Below, piece after piece: positions 23,401-33,179 of a stretch of DNA of 64,000 nt. How positions within the stretch are numbered: the first letter of the stretch is position 1; each line of letters begins with the position of its first letter. The notes beneath the pieces were generated by a model, which was given only the letters and a program-made list of their open reading frames with translations, was not told the DNA's origin and ran no database searches. Both the position numbers and the translations under genes were made by a program. Origin of the DNA: Ophiura sarsii (Eukaryota; Echinodermata; Ophiuroidea; Amphilepidida; Ophiuridae); NCBI GenBank assembly GCA_035610835.1, contig CM069442.1, positions 57,577,950-57,641,949 on the forward strand, in the 5' to 3' direction.

Positions 23401-26400
23401 AGCAATTTTGCTCTATAACTTATCTCAAAAGAAACCAGGCCAACATGTTCCTTGTTATAGCCAAATTATTGATATTTTTTGCAAAAACATTAGTTTTAAA
23501 AATGCATGCCTGAAGTTTTTTATGATGCCTTTGAGCAAGAAGTGCCCTTTCTTTCTGATGCCTTTGAGCAAAAAGTGCCCTTTCTTTCAGACTCACCCTG
23601 TATGATAATAATACATAGCATTTATAATGCATCTTTCCCAAGATACTCAAAGCGCAATACAAAATATGAAAGCACAGCAATATAAACAAAAGTAAACAAG
23701 AGAAGAGATGAGTTTGAGGATATATTTGAAGCTGGTCACAGCTAGTGCACTGCAGATACTGACCATGATTCTGTTCCATTGTTTGAGAGCAGCCACAAAA
23801 AAGCCCTGTCCCTGGCATAGTTTTGTGCATCCTAGGAACGATGAGATACAGCCTTGATCTGAACGTGTGGTAACGTATGGTAATTTTGTCAAATGTCAGC
23901 TTTTTCATTTTACAAACCACAGAGAACAACAACATTCCTTGGTGTAGTATCTATAAAAAATGAGTTGTTTTCCAATAGTTATTTGTGTCTTTCTAAGATA
24001 TTTCTTATCTTTGTGTTTCAGATAATAAAGGTACAATACTTGTATATACATTTATGGCGCTAGTTGGCTTTATCTTATGTTACTTTGGACATCGTCTTTT
24101 CTTTCTAGGTAAGGCCGACCTATTCATTGCACTACTTTTTGATGTTGATTTAAATATTTCTTTTTTTAAACCATAAAGTGCCATAAATTGTTGTATGTAA
24201 ACACAATTTTGCTAGTTTCCAAAGTCGGAAACTTTAATTTGGTATTAATACATTACTGGATTTGGCGAATAAGCATTATAAATATAATTCTCATACATGA
24301 TTTCAATGATTTATAGACAATTATTCCTGGACAACAAAAAAAGTATGTTGACACGTAATAAGTATAAGTAGGTTAATACATGTGTATGTCTTGTTTTTCT
24401 TGAATTAAAAATAGTTGATATGATGATAATTCGCCAGTGAAGTGTTACTTGTAATCCGATTATCACTGTCAACTGGATCACGCTTTTGATTTCAGAACCC
24501 TAAGACATTAAGGGGGGTGTGGACTCTCAGGTACAGTCTCTGTAAAACTGCCGTAACTTTTTCAACATTCATTCAATTATCATAAAACTAGTATGACAAA
24601 ATTTAACAAAATATATTTTGAGTTATCTTTTCCAAACCGAAAATGGGTCAAAAAACGTGTTTTTTATAATTTTTTCCAAAATGGTCAATTTCATTATCAT
24701 GGTTGGATTCATTGAACCCTTTTCTGCAAAAAACTGTATACGTTTATAAAGTTTAAATGAATATTGAAGAAGTTACGGCAGTTTTACGGAGGCTGTACCT
24801 GAGAGTCCACACCCCCCTTAAGTCTTTTGGTGTTAAGTCAACATCATCATTTGCACAATGATTTTTATTATTTTCATTTAAACTTGACTACCGGGTGTGT
24901 GCCACTGAAAAGATTGAAATCCTGACCCAATAAAAATAAAGCAATGAGCAGAGGTGAGTTTTGAGGAGAAATTTGAAACTGGTCACAGTAGATGTACTGC
25001 AGATATTGACCATGATACATCATGCGGAAATTTTGAAATCCTGACCCAATTTTATGGGTGTATTTACCTCAAAATTGCTGATTTGAGACCCATGTTTGGT
25101 GTTTTTGTGTGTTTGATTTGGTACCATTGTTCAGGGTTTTCCACAGCACTAATCCATGTTAATAGAATATTTGCAAAAAAGCAACCCATTAGGGCGGCAT
25201 ATTCCCGTATATCTCATGGGTTGAGCACCCCCAGGGAACATGACATACCCATTAATAACTGACCCATAATATTAACAAGAGATGCTGAAAAATCATTTGA
25301 ATATTACAATTTCTCCTTTCAGAGCTGTTCTTCTTCGGAGCCTTCCCATTAGCTTTTGGGTTTCATATGGTATTTATAGCCAATACAAGTCTATCAAAGA
25401 TAGGTAAGTCGGCATGAACAATCTGATTTTCAAAAATGTTATTCAAGATAGCAAAGGTTACGCGACACAGGCTTTGGAAAAGATTGGTGATCAAGTCTTT
25501 TTTTCACATGTGACAGATGTATAGCATCATTATGCATATGATATCGGAACATGGAAGCAGTAAGACCATGTACATACAGATTAAAGGCATATTATGTGAT
25601 CTTTTCTACAGAGCGCCCTCTATTTATGATTTTTTTTGCAGATTTACATTTCTGATCATAAATCGTACATGTACATTCCAAGTTACAGAGCGATACGATT
25701 CCTAATTACCTCAAAATCATGGTTTTAGAGTGAATTTAGAGTGAAAATATAAACTGTCGTGTTATCCCGACAGTTTATTTTCAATATAAAACCATGATTT
25801 TGAAGCAATTAAGAATCGTATCGCCCTGTAACTTGGATTGTATGTACGATTTATGATCAGAAATGTAAATATGCAAGAAAAACTGCTTTTATTTTATTTT
25901 TTATGTTGAGGGCGTTCCCTGGAAAGATCACGTAATATACCTTTAAAGGTAGATGTTCTGATTGCGACCCGATTTTCAACTTGTTTTTTTCTTCTTCTAT
26001 TTTACATGGAAGGTCATCCTTAAAATTGTCACATTCCAAAGTTTGAGTTGCATAACCCAATGGTTCTTTTTTTAGAAGCACAAGTTCAGAGGACATTTCC
26101 CCATTGAGTAGTACACAAACTGGCTGGTGGTTATCCACCAGTGGCAGTAATTCACCACATATTAGCCTATAATTTATAAATGGAACATTTCTGGCCTCTA
26201 TAAGATTTTACAGGCATAATGAGAAAAATATGGGGATTCTTCTGATATCAAAATATCTTGATGTGAAAAAAAAATCATGGCCCCAAAAAATGATCGGAAC
26301 ATACACATTTAAACTATTATCAGTATCTAGGTATGATGTTACAAAGACACAAATTTAGCCTTCTGCTTTTGATTACTCACTGTTCGCTCTATCTGATTAA

Positions 26401-29400
26401 AATAATAGTCCGGGAAGCAACACAGTATGTATTGTTTAAGCAAATATGGACTTTTTCTTATATTTATTCGTAACAAAATCAAGATTCTTCACTTCTTAAA
26501 AATTGTAATTTCAATATGATCTCAGATGGTTCCTATGCAAAATTTATTTTAGCCTATTTGAACCAATTTTGACTTGGCATCATTTATAAGAATAATGATT
26601 GTTGTCGTTATTAAATGTTAATAAAACCATTTTTACTAACATTTGAAATCCGACAGTTGGTCATGTTATGAAAGTGAGGCATTCCTCTGTGCCAAAGAAA
26701 TCATTTTTTGTCATCAAATATTATAACCAACAGTTAGTGAAACGTGACAACAATCATGTATTGAGACAAAAGCCAAATAAACATAGTTGAACACGTTTTT
26801 ATTATTACAGGTATAGCTGGATTAACTGCTCTTTGTGGTGCTATCGGTGGTTGTTCATTTATGGCCTTATGGTGGCGCTTTGGTAAACAGATGCCGACAT
26901 TACTGATCATAGCTGCGGATCTTGGTGTTCTCTTCTCGGCAACTGTTTTCTTCACTCCATTTGGTGAGTATTGCAGTGCTTCAAAGTGTAATTTCTGGTA
27001 AAAAATACGCTCTTAAATCAAATATTATCGTGCCGACCAGAAGATTTTGAATGTAAAGTAATTTATCCTCTAAGAAAGTAGTTTCTTTAATTACACATGA
27101 AGAATGACTTAGGATTAAGGAAGTTATTATAGTTATTACCAAATACCAATATGTGAAACATCCTGATTTACTTGTCTTATATTTAGAAAACTTCCTGTAT
27201 GATTTGGTAAAGGAAGTGAAATATGTTATATGTTATTATTTATGTTTATATGATGTGATGTGATAAGTAATATATGCAATAAAACAAAAGATAAAAAAGG
27301 AAGTTATAGCTAGAAGAATAAGACAAGATATGATTACATTTTGTGGTTTGACAAATGTTTTCTCCCGATTGTATTTTCATTTACAGGAACCATACCAGCT
27401 TGGCATACCACTGCAGCTTATGGGCTGACGTTGACTTGCGGCATTCTTATGGTTCCAGTTTTTTTAATTCTATTTCCTAAATGGGTAAGAAGAATTGAAA
27501 GTATTTTAATACTAACCTTCCTCAACACTCCAAATCACTACACTGCCAGGTGTTTTAGCGCGTGCTTCCCTGCCTGCTTCTTGTGGCACGATCAGTCGGG
27601 CTATCAAATGACAAAAAGAACTTTGACTCTGTGAAGCAATCAGTTAGATGCCGGAGTTCAACGCGGGCAATTCAGGTTTGTTCCCCCCCCCCATTCAAAA
27701 AAAAACTGTGGCAAATATTTATCCCCTGATAGTTTTATTCCCAAGCCCGGTGAGAAAGGGTTAAAGCAGTGCATAGATACATTTAAATACTTTACATAGG
27801 CTAATATTAATGGCTTCACAAGGAGCTTGAATTAGTTTTCGATATTCAAACAGGTATGTATTTGATATTCAAGTTTTTAGAAGATGTTTTAAGCAGATTT
27901 CTTCCCATTGTCCATTAAACATGCAAGTAAGAATCCAATTTTGTGCATATATTGAAAAATCTATATTAAGCACAACTATCGATATGGTGCCATGTATGTG
28001 GAAGTGAAAGAGCTCTGGACTGACAATGCATCGGTTATGATTTTGAGTCATATTTGTGGCCAATTTGTTGAATTAGAGCAAAGAATGTTGTCTGCTACCA
28101 AGACCCAAAAGGAAAGTATGTTTTCTCACTTTTTAAAAATGTGAAACAGATGTTATAAATTGAAAGAGCAGTAAATCCTACTTTGCAGTATAAGATTGAA
28201 GAATTTGGCCTGAATGCTAAGGACATGGGCATTGCTACCATCATCTTTGTCTTCAAACTTAAACTCTTTCTATGAATACTGTGTATCCACTTATAAACAT
28301 CCTTTCCTCTTACATCTCTTCTCTAGTTTCTGTGATCTAAAAAACCTTGTTAGTACAGGTCATGGAAAACCTGGAAAGTCATTCAATTTTGCATTTTAAT
28401 TTTCAGGCCTTGAAAGTTATTGAAAAAAAGTCATTCAATTTGCAAGATATGAAAGTACACATAGATAGAGAAACTGATTGAAACTCGGCTCAATGCCATT
28501 AACAATGCATAACTGAGTATCAGAGGGTTGGAAAAGTCATTGAATACTTGTTGTAAATGTCATGGAAAAATATGGAATTATGTAAACAAAAGAAGTGTAC
28601 TAACCCTGTTAAATTCCTAACCAATTTGTTGATTTCTCTAAAAAATAAGGACAAAACAACAATTAAATTAACAGGGAAATGGCAATACTTGGCAGACTAG
28701 CCGGAGGAGTAGAAGAATTGTTGAACACTTCTATACTACCAAAAAGGCGCTAACAATTGGTTGAAATGTATGTAAAATAAATACCCCTCAACTAAGCGCC
28801 CCTCGTCATTTAAAAAATGCCACGCCCCTTAGCGCTTATTAGAGGATATGTGGCATATGAGTTATTCAAGGAATAAACCCATATTTCACAATATTTTATG
28901 CCTTCTATTCTTTCAGCTTTGCATCCTAAGTTCAGCCTTCTGGGGATCCTACATGATAGTGGCTGCATTCAGTTATTTCCTAGGCGGAATCCTACAGTAC
29001 ATAATTATCAACATTGTGAGAAGAGCATCCGTGCCATTGTACGCAGAAGCCTATCAGGTCACGCCATTGAGGGTCATAGGTCAGTAATGGAATCTCACTG
29101 TATTGTGATGTAATCATACAAAATGAAGTCTAAATGAAAAAGGAGATATCTTCAGATTTTAAATCCTTTTATTAGGTCGTCCATAGGAAGAGACCTTATG
29201 GCAGCATCCTTCGTGTGTAGTCTGTGTGTGTGTAGTTTGTGTGTTGTGTGTGTCTGTCAACAATTTGGTATACACTTTTTGTTTTGTCCATTTCTTTTCC
29301 ATACAAAGACCAATTGCAATCAAACTTCGGTCATAGATGCAACATGGAAACCTGCATATATTAATGAGGTCAAAGGTCACATACCAAGGTCAAAGGTCAT

Positions 29401-31673
29401 CTGAGGTCAAGATGTAAAATTTAGTACACACTTTTTGTATTGTCCATTTCTTTTCCATACAATGACCAATTGCAACCATTATTGTGCAGTTCGAATCTTC
29501 CGTCCCATACTTGCAATGCATTAGTAAAGACCAATTATTCTGAACATTATGTCACTGGAGTGAACTTGGTCCGACCAAGTTTATTCGAACTTGGTCGATT
29601 TGATCACCTGCCTCTTTAACACATTTAAAGCCTACGCACGAATCCACTAAAGGCATGTGCTAATACGCCGATGTGTAGCGACCGCACGTGTAGCGTGCAC
29701 AAAATGTAGGCGAGACTCGAGACTAATTTTGGGTTTAATTAATTACGATCGACATCCGGGTCATGGGTCATGGTTATTTGTGTTAAAAATGGCGAAGGGT
29801 TCCTGTGGAGCACACGTTTTGTGACGCGAAATGAAAACGAATTTCCAGGAATTAGGCCGACAGTTCTGCAACGCGAAGAAGCACCGATACAAGTGTGTCT
29901 ATCTGTATAAATGGGGACGTTCCTGGCCTAAAAAATGGCGATCGTCAAATTTTTGTACTGTAACTTGTAAGTCAATGTAAGCTTTACATAAACAACAGGG
30001 TTTTTTTAATGTTGAAAACAGACGATCGGCGAAATATGTCTTTTGAATTTATTGCTAACTGTAAAACTTGAGCTTGTTACGTGTTTGGAATTTGTTTTGG
30101 AACTTTTGTTCTGTCATTCTGTTAGTGTACCAGAAATGTTGAACAGTTTGGAAAGTAGGCCTACAGACTATTACTTTTTTTAGTACAGTGTTATTCAGTT
30201 ATCTGACAGGCTCAAGTCATTTCTCGAGTATCGAGTCAGATTCTCACTGCATAATAATGATAAAATCGGACGGATTTTTTCGCATGATATTGGTTGACTA
30301 ATATCCTTCCAACTTAGTGAGTTGGTTACCTGCATGAATACACTTTAAGCGTGTATTAATATGCCAATTGCATATGTTGCAGTCACAAAATGCAGTAGAG
30401 ACTATTTTTTTTTGAATTTTGTCTTTTTTAATTTTTGAAATATTTTTTTGATTTTTTTTTGCCATTTGTTGGGAAATGTTTGGGATTTACAAAAAAAATA
30501 GAATTTTTAGGAAAAAAATTAATTGTCTGTACTTAGAAGAAAAAAATTGTTATTGATATTTTTACAATATTATGGTGATTTTTTTTTGTTTGTGTCAAGT
30601 CAGATTCTCACTGCATAATAATGATAAAATTGGATGGATTCTTTCGCATGATACACAAATATATTGGTCTCGCTATGAGTTTTAAATATATTGTGCTCGC
30701 CTGCGTCTCGCACAATATTTTTTAAAACTCATAGCTCGACCAATATCTTTGTGTATCACGCTCAATCCATCCAATTTTATATCAAACTTGGGTCATAGAT
30801 GCAACATGTAAACCTTCATATGTTAATGAAGTCAAAGGTCACATACCAAGGTCAAAGGTCATCTGAGGTCAAGATGTAAAATTGGCTACATATGTAAAAT
30901 TGATTACATTTCAACAGATGAAGTACAATTGCAACCAAACTACCCATATATAAACGAACGACCTATTTTGTCCCTATTTTTTGGTATGCATTGGTTTGGT
31001 GCTACCATCCCTCCAGATTTTGATCAAATTAAACATGTTCTTTGTCATACAGTGTCAAATGTGACCTGTCTTTATCCTCGTTCTGCTTGATTTCTTTATA
31101 TAAAGTTGATAATTTGCCAAGAGGACACCACTTCTAAAGCAGTACATGTACAATATTCATTGTCTGTTATGATCAAACAACCATTATATTTATCAGACAT
31201 GAAAAGGAATGTGCATGAAAAACCCCTGAAAAACCTGAAAAAGTGCAAAATTGGACTACAAAGGTAAATAAAACAGGTTGAAAATTATTATAAGAAATGG
31301 CAGAAATTTAAAAAACAAAATAGACTGAATTCAAGCAACAGCCTTAACATTCCTATGCCTGTATTTATCCAGTTTGTTCCATAGATTGATAACCCGTAAC
31401 ATTCAATGCAAAGTACTATAATATCCAAATATTTTTTTTCTCTCCTTAGATTTCACGTTAGTTGCCATCTGGCCTTTACTGGTGCTAACAGGTGTCCTAC
31501 TACAGAAGAAACTTGTTGAGGGAAGACCACCGCTACCACCGTGTCCTTATAAAGAACATAAACATACGGAAAGGGAAGGATTGGTGGAGGAAGAGCAGCC
31601 AGCCAGTCCTAAGCCAGTGGAACAGATGCAAAGATCTGTAGCTGATGAACGGTCACCATTGCTGTTGAATTGA
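14329..31673 (+). CDS. TM7SF3: TM7SF3 ortholog: seven-span membrane protein, ten exons
   Basis: Ten GT-AG exons join in phase (14329-14401, 19732-20064, 22244-22536, 23011-23212, 24022-24108, 25323-25403, 26811-26963, 27387-27484, 28917-29079, 31450-31673), total 1707 nt, 568 residues plus stop. Vertebrate TM7SF3 is about 570 residues. The layout is a signal peptide, a large extracellular or luminal domain with Cys pairs and N-glycosylation sequons, seven hydrophobic spans packed in the C-terminal half, and a short acidic tail. Diagnostic motifs shared with the vertebrate protein, from my memory of the family, are PVPGACNLEF, YFGHR before the second span, WWRFG after the third, and an ERSPLLL tail. 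Family knowledge: a p53-inducible protein linked to stress and unfolded-protein responses. The tail fits an acidic dileucine sorting signal. Intron phases are mostly 1. The start exon is the least certain part. Confidence 0.9.
15880..16705 (-). pseudogene. Non-LTR retrotransposon (LINE) 3' end, reverse-transcriptase C-terminal region
   Basis: Minus-strand residues NRANRMLGLLHRNLRDCP, RPHLEYCNTVWSPH, KVERTQRQAARFV and LEWNSLEWRRNAASLALLYK are the region after the RT palm typical of CR1/Jockey-type LINEs. A second part after a MITE reads GNSFFPRTVIIWNSLPGAVL in another frame and ends near 15890. The 5' part, including the palm and endonuclease, is absent. It lies antisense in TM7SF3 intron 1. 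Confidence 0.88.
16040..16252. mobile_element. MITE inserted into the LINE fragment
   Basis: Ends ATGTTTGTTTCCAGTAAC and GTTACCGGAAACAAACAT are inverted copies differing at one base. The interior is T/A-rich with GGTCGGTCGGGTGGGTT near the right end. It separates two stretches of LINE coding sequence, so it arrived later. The target duplication is unclear (ATA/TTA flanks). Confidence 0.8.
17905..18060 (+). repeat. G-rich minisatellite
   Basis: Repeats of GGGAGGGGATAAGGGGAG with variation. Runs of three to five G at short spacing could form G-quadruplexes. Confidence 0.85.
18300..18460 (+). repeat. Poly-G runs
   Basis: A G run starts near 18309 and a much longer, nearly pure G tract starts at 18421, interrupted by single T bases near its end. 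Minus-strand proline-rich and plus-strand glycine-rich frames here are artefacts. Confidence 0.85.
18352..18975 (+). repeat. Tandem repeat, unit about 160 bp, three full copies
   Basis: AATCAACTACCCTTTCAGGG, GGTTCAAAACTTTAGGGTAA and AGCCTATGTTAAAGGAAATG recur, with unit starts near 18496, 18657 and 18817 and a degenerate first copy near 18352. It lies inside the 17274-19193 element. Confidence 0.88.
19732..20064 (+). CDS. TM7SF3: TM7SF3 exon 2 (extracellular domain, first part)
   Basis: Acceptor TTTTTAAATAG|ATGG, donor TTTAG|GTAAG, phase 1 to 1, residues 25-135. Contains TTFVTFQMHTHNQPLTGSLT and an NRS sequon. The donor is overlapped by the TAA target duplication of a MITE that starts at 20069. 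Confidence 0.85.
20069..20487. mobile_element. 419-bp MITE with TAA target duplication at a splice donor (Harbinger-like)
   Basis: Ends are GGCCTAAAAAAAAAAA plus GTTTGATTGGCGTAAC and their inverse. TAA flanks both ends (20066-20068, 20488-20490). The interior carries CCCGACCGACC blocks near both ends and no coding region. A 3-bp TAA duplication fits PIF/Harbinger MITEs (inference). It begins four bases into TM7SF3 intron 2. Confidence 0.88.
20815..20982. repeat. Small inverted-repeat element
   Basis: CTAGGAGGCAATTTTTT at 20815 is mirrored by AAAAAATTGCCTCCTAG ending at 20982. At 168 bases it is probably a tiny MITE. No target duplication is obvious. Confidence 0.65.
21643..21720 (-). ncRNA. 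tRNA-like sequence, probable SINE head or tRNA pseudogene
   Basis: Minus strand: an A-box-like TTAGTGCGGTCGG, a six-pair anticodon-like stem GTGTGA/TCACAC with loop CTAGAAC, and a perfect B box GGTTCGATCCC (21654-21664 reversed). The acceptor arms do not pair, so it is not a functional tRNA. It is most likely the pol III head of a tRNA-derived SINE. Confidence 0.5.
22244..22536 (+). CDS. TM7SF3: TM7SF3 exon 3 (extracellular domain, core)
   Basis: Residues 136-233, starting with PVPGACNLEFHLEDDPTLHI, the best conserved ectodomain motif. The exon also carries the VDFASANVGYPRGEYEPICD region. Acceptor ATATTCCAG, donor AAAAAG|GTATGT, phase 1 to 0. Confidence 0.92.
22859..22881 (+). repeat. Poly-G run in TM7SF3 intron 3
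   Basis: An uninterrupted G tract of more than 20 bases, one of several long G or C runs in this otherwise AT-rich window. Confidence 0.85.
23011..23212 (+). CDS. TM7SF3: TM7SF3 exon 4 (extracellular domain, membrane-proximal)
   Basis: Residues 234-300, including YEGHGSIYNIIVKDPVNYN, YACNMTTNPSNDSDVAC (two Cys, NMT and NDS sequons). Acceptor CTCCATCAG, donor TTCCAG|GTAAGT, phase 0 to 1. Confidence 0.92.
23600..23890. repeat. Dispersed repeat in TM7SF3 intron 4 with a partial copy at 24950-25020
   Basis: CACTGCAGATACTGACCATG plus GAAGCTGGTCACAG here matches GTACTGCAGATATTGACCATG and GAAACTGGTCACAG at 24975-25015. It starts with an AATGCATCTTTCCCAAGATA and CTCAAAGCGCAATACAA motif of the kind seen in widespread invertebrate interspersed repeats. 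Just upstream, CTTTGAGCAAGAAGTGCCC is repeated twice (23528, 23565). Confidence 0.6.
24022..24108 (+). CDS. TM7SF3: TM7SF3 exon 5 (TM1)
   Basis: Residues 301-329. The hydrophobic span VYTFMALVGFILCYF is followed by GHRLFF. Acceptor TGTTTCAG, donor TTCTAG|GTAAGG, phase 1 to 1. Confidence 0.9.
24508..24821. mobile_element. 314-bp MITE with TTAA target duplication
   Basis: TTAA flanks inverted ends GGGGGGTGTGGACTCTCAGG, TACAG and further inward GTAAAACTGCCGTAACTT, matched in reverse on the right. TTAA duplication is typical of piggyBac or Kolobok elements. It lies in TM7SF3 intron 5. Confidence 0.9.
25323..25403 (+). CDS. TM7SF3: TM7SF3 exon 6 (TM2)
   Basis: Residues 330-356, ELFFFGAFPLAFGFHMVFIA then an NTS sequon. 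Acceptor CTCCTTTCAG, donor ATAG|GTAAGT, phase 1 to 1. Confidence 0.9.
25581..25946. mobile_element. 366-bp palindromic MITE with TTAA target duplication
   Basis: TTAA then AGGCATATTATGTGATCTTT on the left, matched by AAAGATCACGTAATATACCT and TTAA on the right. The arms continue through TTACATTTCTGATCATAAAT and CGATACGATTC to a central AAACTGTCG/CGACAGTTT stem. Nearly the whole element folds back. It lies in TM7SF3 intron 6. Confidence 0.9.
25947..26330 (+). repeat. Dispersed repeat with an inverted copy at 42745-43115
   Basis: Shares, in reverse orientation with 42745-43115, the blocks ACATGGAAGGTCATCCTTAA, AGTTTGAGTTGCATAACC, CTGGTGGTTATCCACC, GTAATTCACCACAT and ATATGGGGATTCTTCTGATA. No coding capacity was recognised. 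Confidence 0.8.
26811..26963 (+). CDS. TM7SF3: TM7SF3 exon 7 (TM3 and TM4)
   Basis: Residues 357-407. A small-residue-rich TM3 (AIGGCSFMAL) runs into the conserved WWRFG, then TM4 (LLIIAADLGVLFSATVFF) and TPF. Acceptor TTATTACAG, donor TTTG|GTGAGT, phase 1 to 1. Confidence 0.92.
27387..27484 (+). CDS. TM7SF3: TM7SF3 exon 8 (TM5)
   Basis: Residues 408-440. TM5 is YGLTLTCGILMVPVFLILF. Acceptor CATTTACAG, donor AAATGG|GTAAGA, phase 1 to 0. Confidence 0.88.
28345..28575. repeat. CATGGAAAACCTGGAAAG-type repeat in TM7SF3 intron 8
   Basis: GTCATGGAAAACCTGGAAAG, CCTTGAAAGTTATTGAAAAA and TTGGAAAAGTCATTGAATA resemble the subterminal CCTTGAAAGTCCTTGAAAA blocks of the 17274-19193 element. Probably the eroded end of a related DNA transposon. 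Confidence 0.5.
28917..29079 (+). CDS. TM7SF3: TM7SF3 exon 9 (TM6)
   Basis: Residues 441-494. TM6 covers ILSSAFWGSYMIVAAFSYFL, followed by a basic loop (NIVRRAS). Acceptor TTCTTTCAG, donor ATAG|GTCAGT, phase 0 to 1. Confidence 0.88.
29260..30890. repeat. AGGTCAAAGGTCA repeat pair split by a roughly 1.3-kb insertion
   Basis: A unit with CTTTTTGTATTGTCCATTTC, CAATTGCAAYCAAACTTSGG, GATGCAACATG, GGTCACATACCAAGGTCAAA and CATCTGAGGTCAAGATGTAA appears at 29260-29420. A second starts at about 29430 and resumes at about 30782 after the unrelated segment 29477-30779. Each unit holds AGGTCAAAGGTCA-type direct repeats, three copies exact overall. It lies in TM7SF3 intron 9. Confidence 0.7.
30627..30779. 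repeat. Hairpin-forming inverted repeat
   Basis: AAATTGGATGGATT, TGATACACAAA, ATATTGGTC and GAGTTTTAAA on the left arm are mirrored on the right (TTTAAAACTC, GACCAATAT, TTTGTGTATCA, AATCCATCCAATTTT). It is the right end of the 29477-30779 insertion; a diverged left-arm piece occurs at about 30232-30290. Confidence 0.75.
31450..31673 (+). CDS. TM7SF3: TM7SF3 exon 10 (TM7, cytosolic tail, stop)
   Basis: Residues 495-568. TM7 (FTLVAIWPLLVLTGVLLQ) leads to EGRPPLPPCPYKEHK, similar in place to the GRPFFPPHPYK region I recall for vertebrates, then an acidic tail ending DERSPLLLN and TGA. Acceptor TCTCCTTAG, phase 1 in. Confidence 0.92.
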
Positions 31674-33020
31674 TCATTTTATATGACTATATTTTGTATT
31701 GGTAAGAGTATCATAGGTAGAATGTCATGTACATTGAATGGTCTATCTGATGAAATATGAAAATGGTATGGCATATTTGGGCTACCAATGTTGAATCTGT
31801 AACCAGAGTAATGTCATTCAAATATCTAGTTTTTGATCTGATATTTTTTGCGAAAGAATAAGATCAAATTAAGCGATAGGCTTTAGAACAGGTGCCCAAC
31901 TGGTAAAGGGTTTTAATGGGTTCACCATTGGACTAGTTTGAAACTGTCACTTTAATGAAATCAATGGCAAAACCTCTTAAAACCATTTACCTTTTAAAAC
32001 CGAGCTACTGTGCAAGCAACCACTGAATCTGAAATAACATTGATTGCCCAAAGGCAGAACAAAACAATTATAGAAAGTATATTTTTGATAATATAATACA
32101 AATTTTATCTATATTATTCAAATGTTTATTACATTCCATTTGTAATTTTGGCCAAATATTAATTGATACGTTGCCATCCAGAGAACGCAATATTGTATCT
32201 CAATTTATCGAGTTTGAGATCTCAATATAGTGGTTTTGAGTCAAACAGCAATAATTAATTTATCAAGAAAATGTTTAAGAGTAATAGTTTCACATTTATT
32301 TGGATTTTTCTAGCAAAAAATTAAAAATATTTTTTCAAAGACCATCGTCGGATGGATCTACATTTTGGTACGTTCCTGAATGGCAACATATCAATAATCA
32401 ACAATTTTGATTGGCCTTAAATTTAGACTCAGCGTTTTTGATTGTATAAAGTATATTATTTAAAGAAAATCTAGCAGAGTTCACGCATTTAGAAATTATA
32501 CTATGCAAAATGTTTGATGCCTTTTTAATATGGATCAAGTATCAAATAAGGACTTGGTGCTTTATAGGCCTGACCAGGTTTGCCAAAAGAACTATATTTC
32601 ACAGTATCATCCATACAGATCAATGAGAAGGGATATAACTACTAAATTTAAGGTTTTCTGTGAGTAAGACTTAAATTGACACTTCATGTATGCAATAAGA
32701 CAAAAAATGAACATTTTCAAATCGAAAATCCAGTTCGAAAGAAATAATTCATTATTTTACTGGTCATCATCTCCCATCCTACATCCTGACACTGTTGGAT
32801 TTAATCTGTGTATTCGCGCTTCCTCTTGAAGTTTTACTGTGTAAACAGTGTAACGATGGAAAATGTTGCCTAACTGTTCCCAGCCCCAAATGCCTTTCAT
32901 TGTGAAGAGAAGGAAAACTAATGTTAGTGTGTGCCAGGGATGCCAGGCAAAAAATCTTAAGAAAGAGACGCTCATAATTTCTCATCATGAATATAGGATT
33001 ATCTTTGTAAAAAAAGGAGC
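31674..33020 (+). other. TM7SF3 3' UTR and intergenic sequence
   Basis: AT-rich with no coding signature. No canonical AATAAA was found close behind the stop codon; ATTAAA occurs near 32321, so the 3' end is undetermined. Confidence 0.4.
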
Positions 33021-33175
33021 ATCATGCCGCAGTAAAATGACTTATGATTGTCAGAATTGGTCAAAAGATTCCTTGGTTGCCTGTTCATATAGGGTGTTTA
33101 GTGATTAAAAGTGACATGTCATTTTGGGGTCACTAGGGGTCATTGACGGGTGCAGGGGTAACATTTAAGATATTG
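33021..33175. repeat. Short copy of the GGGGTCACTAGGGGTCA repeat
   Basis: GTCAGAATTGGTCAAAAGATT and GGGGTCACTAGGGGTCATTG match the repeat at 2880-2960. Confidence 0.75.
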
Positions 33176-33179
33176 CCAG

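Noticed and set aside
23420..23935. A 171-codon minus-strand frame
   Set aside because: It lies antisense within TM7SF3 intron 4, overlaps a dispersed repeat and a 37-bp duplication, and shows no family motif.
29198..29404. Cys/Val-rich + strand frame
   Set aside because: Arises from a GTGTGTGTAGTTTGTGTG low-complexity stretch and the adjoining tandem repeat.
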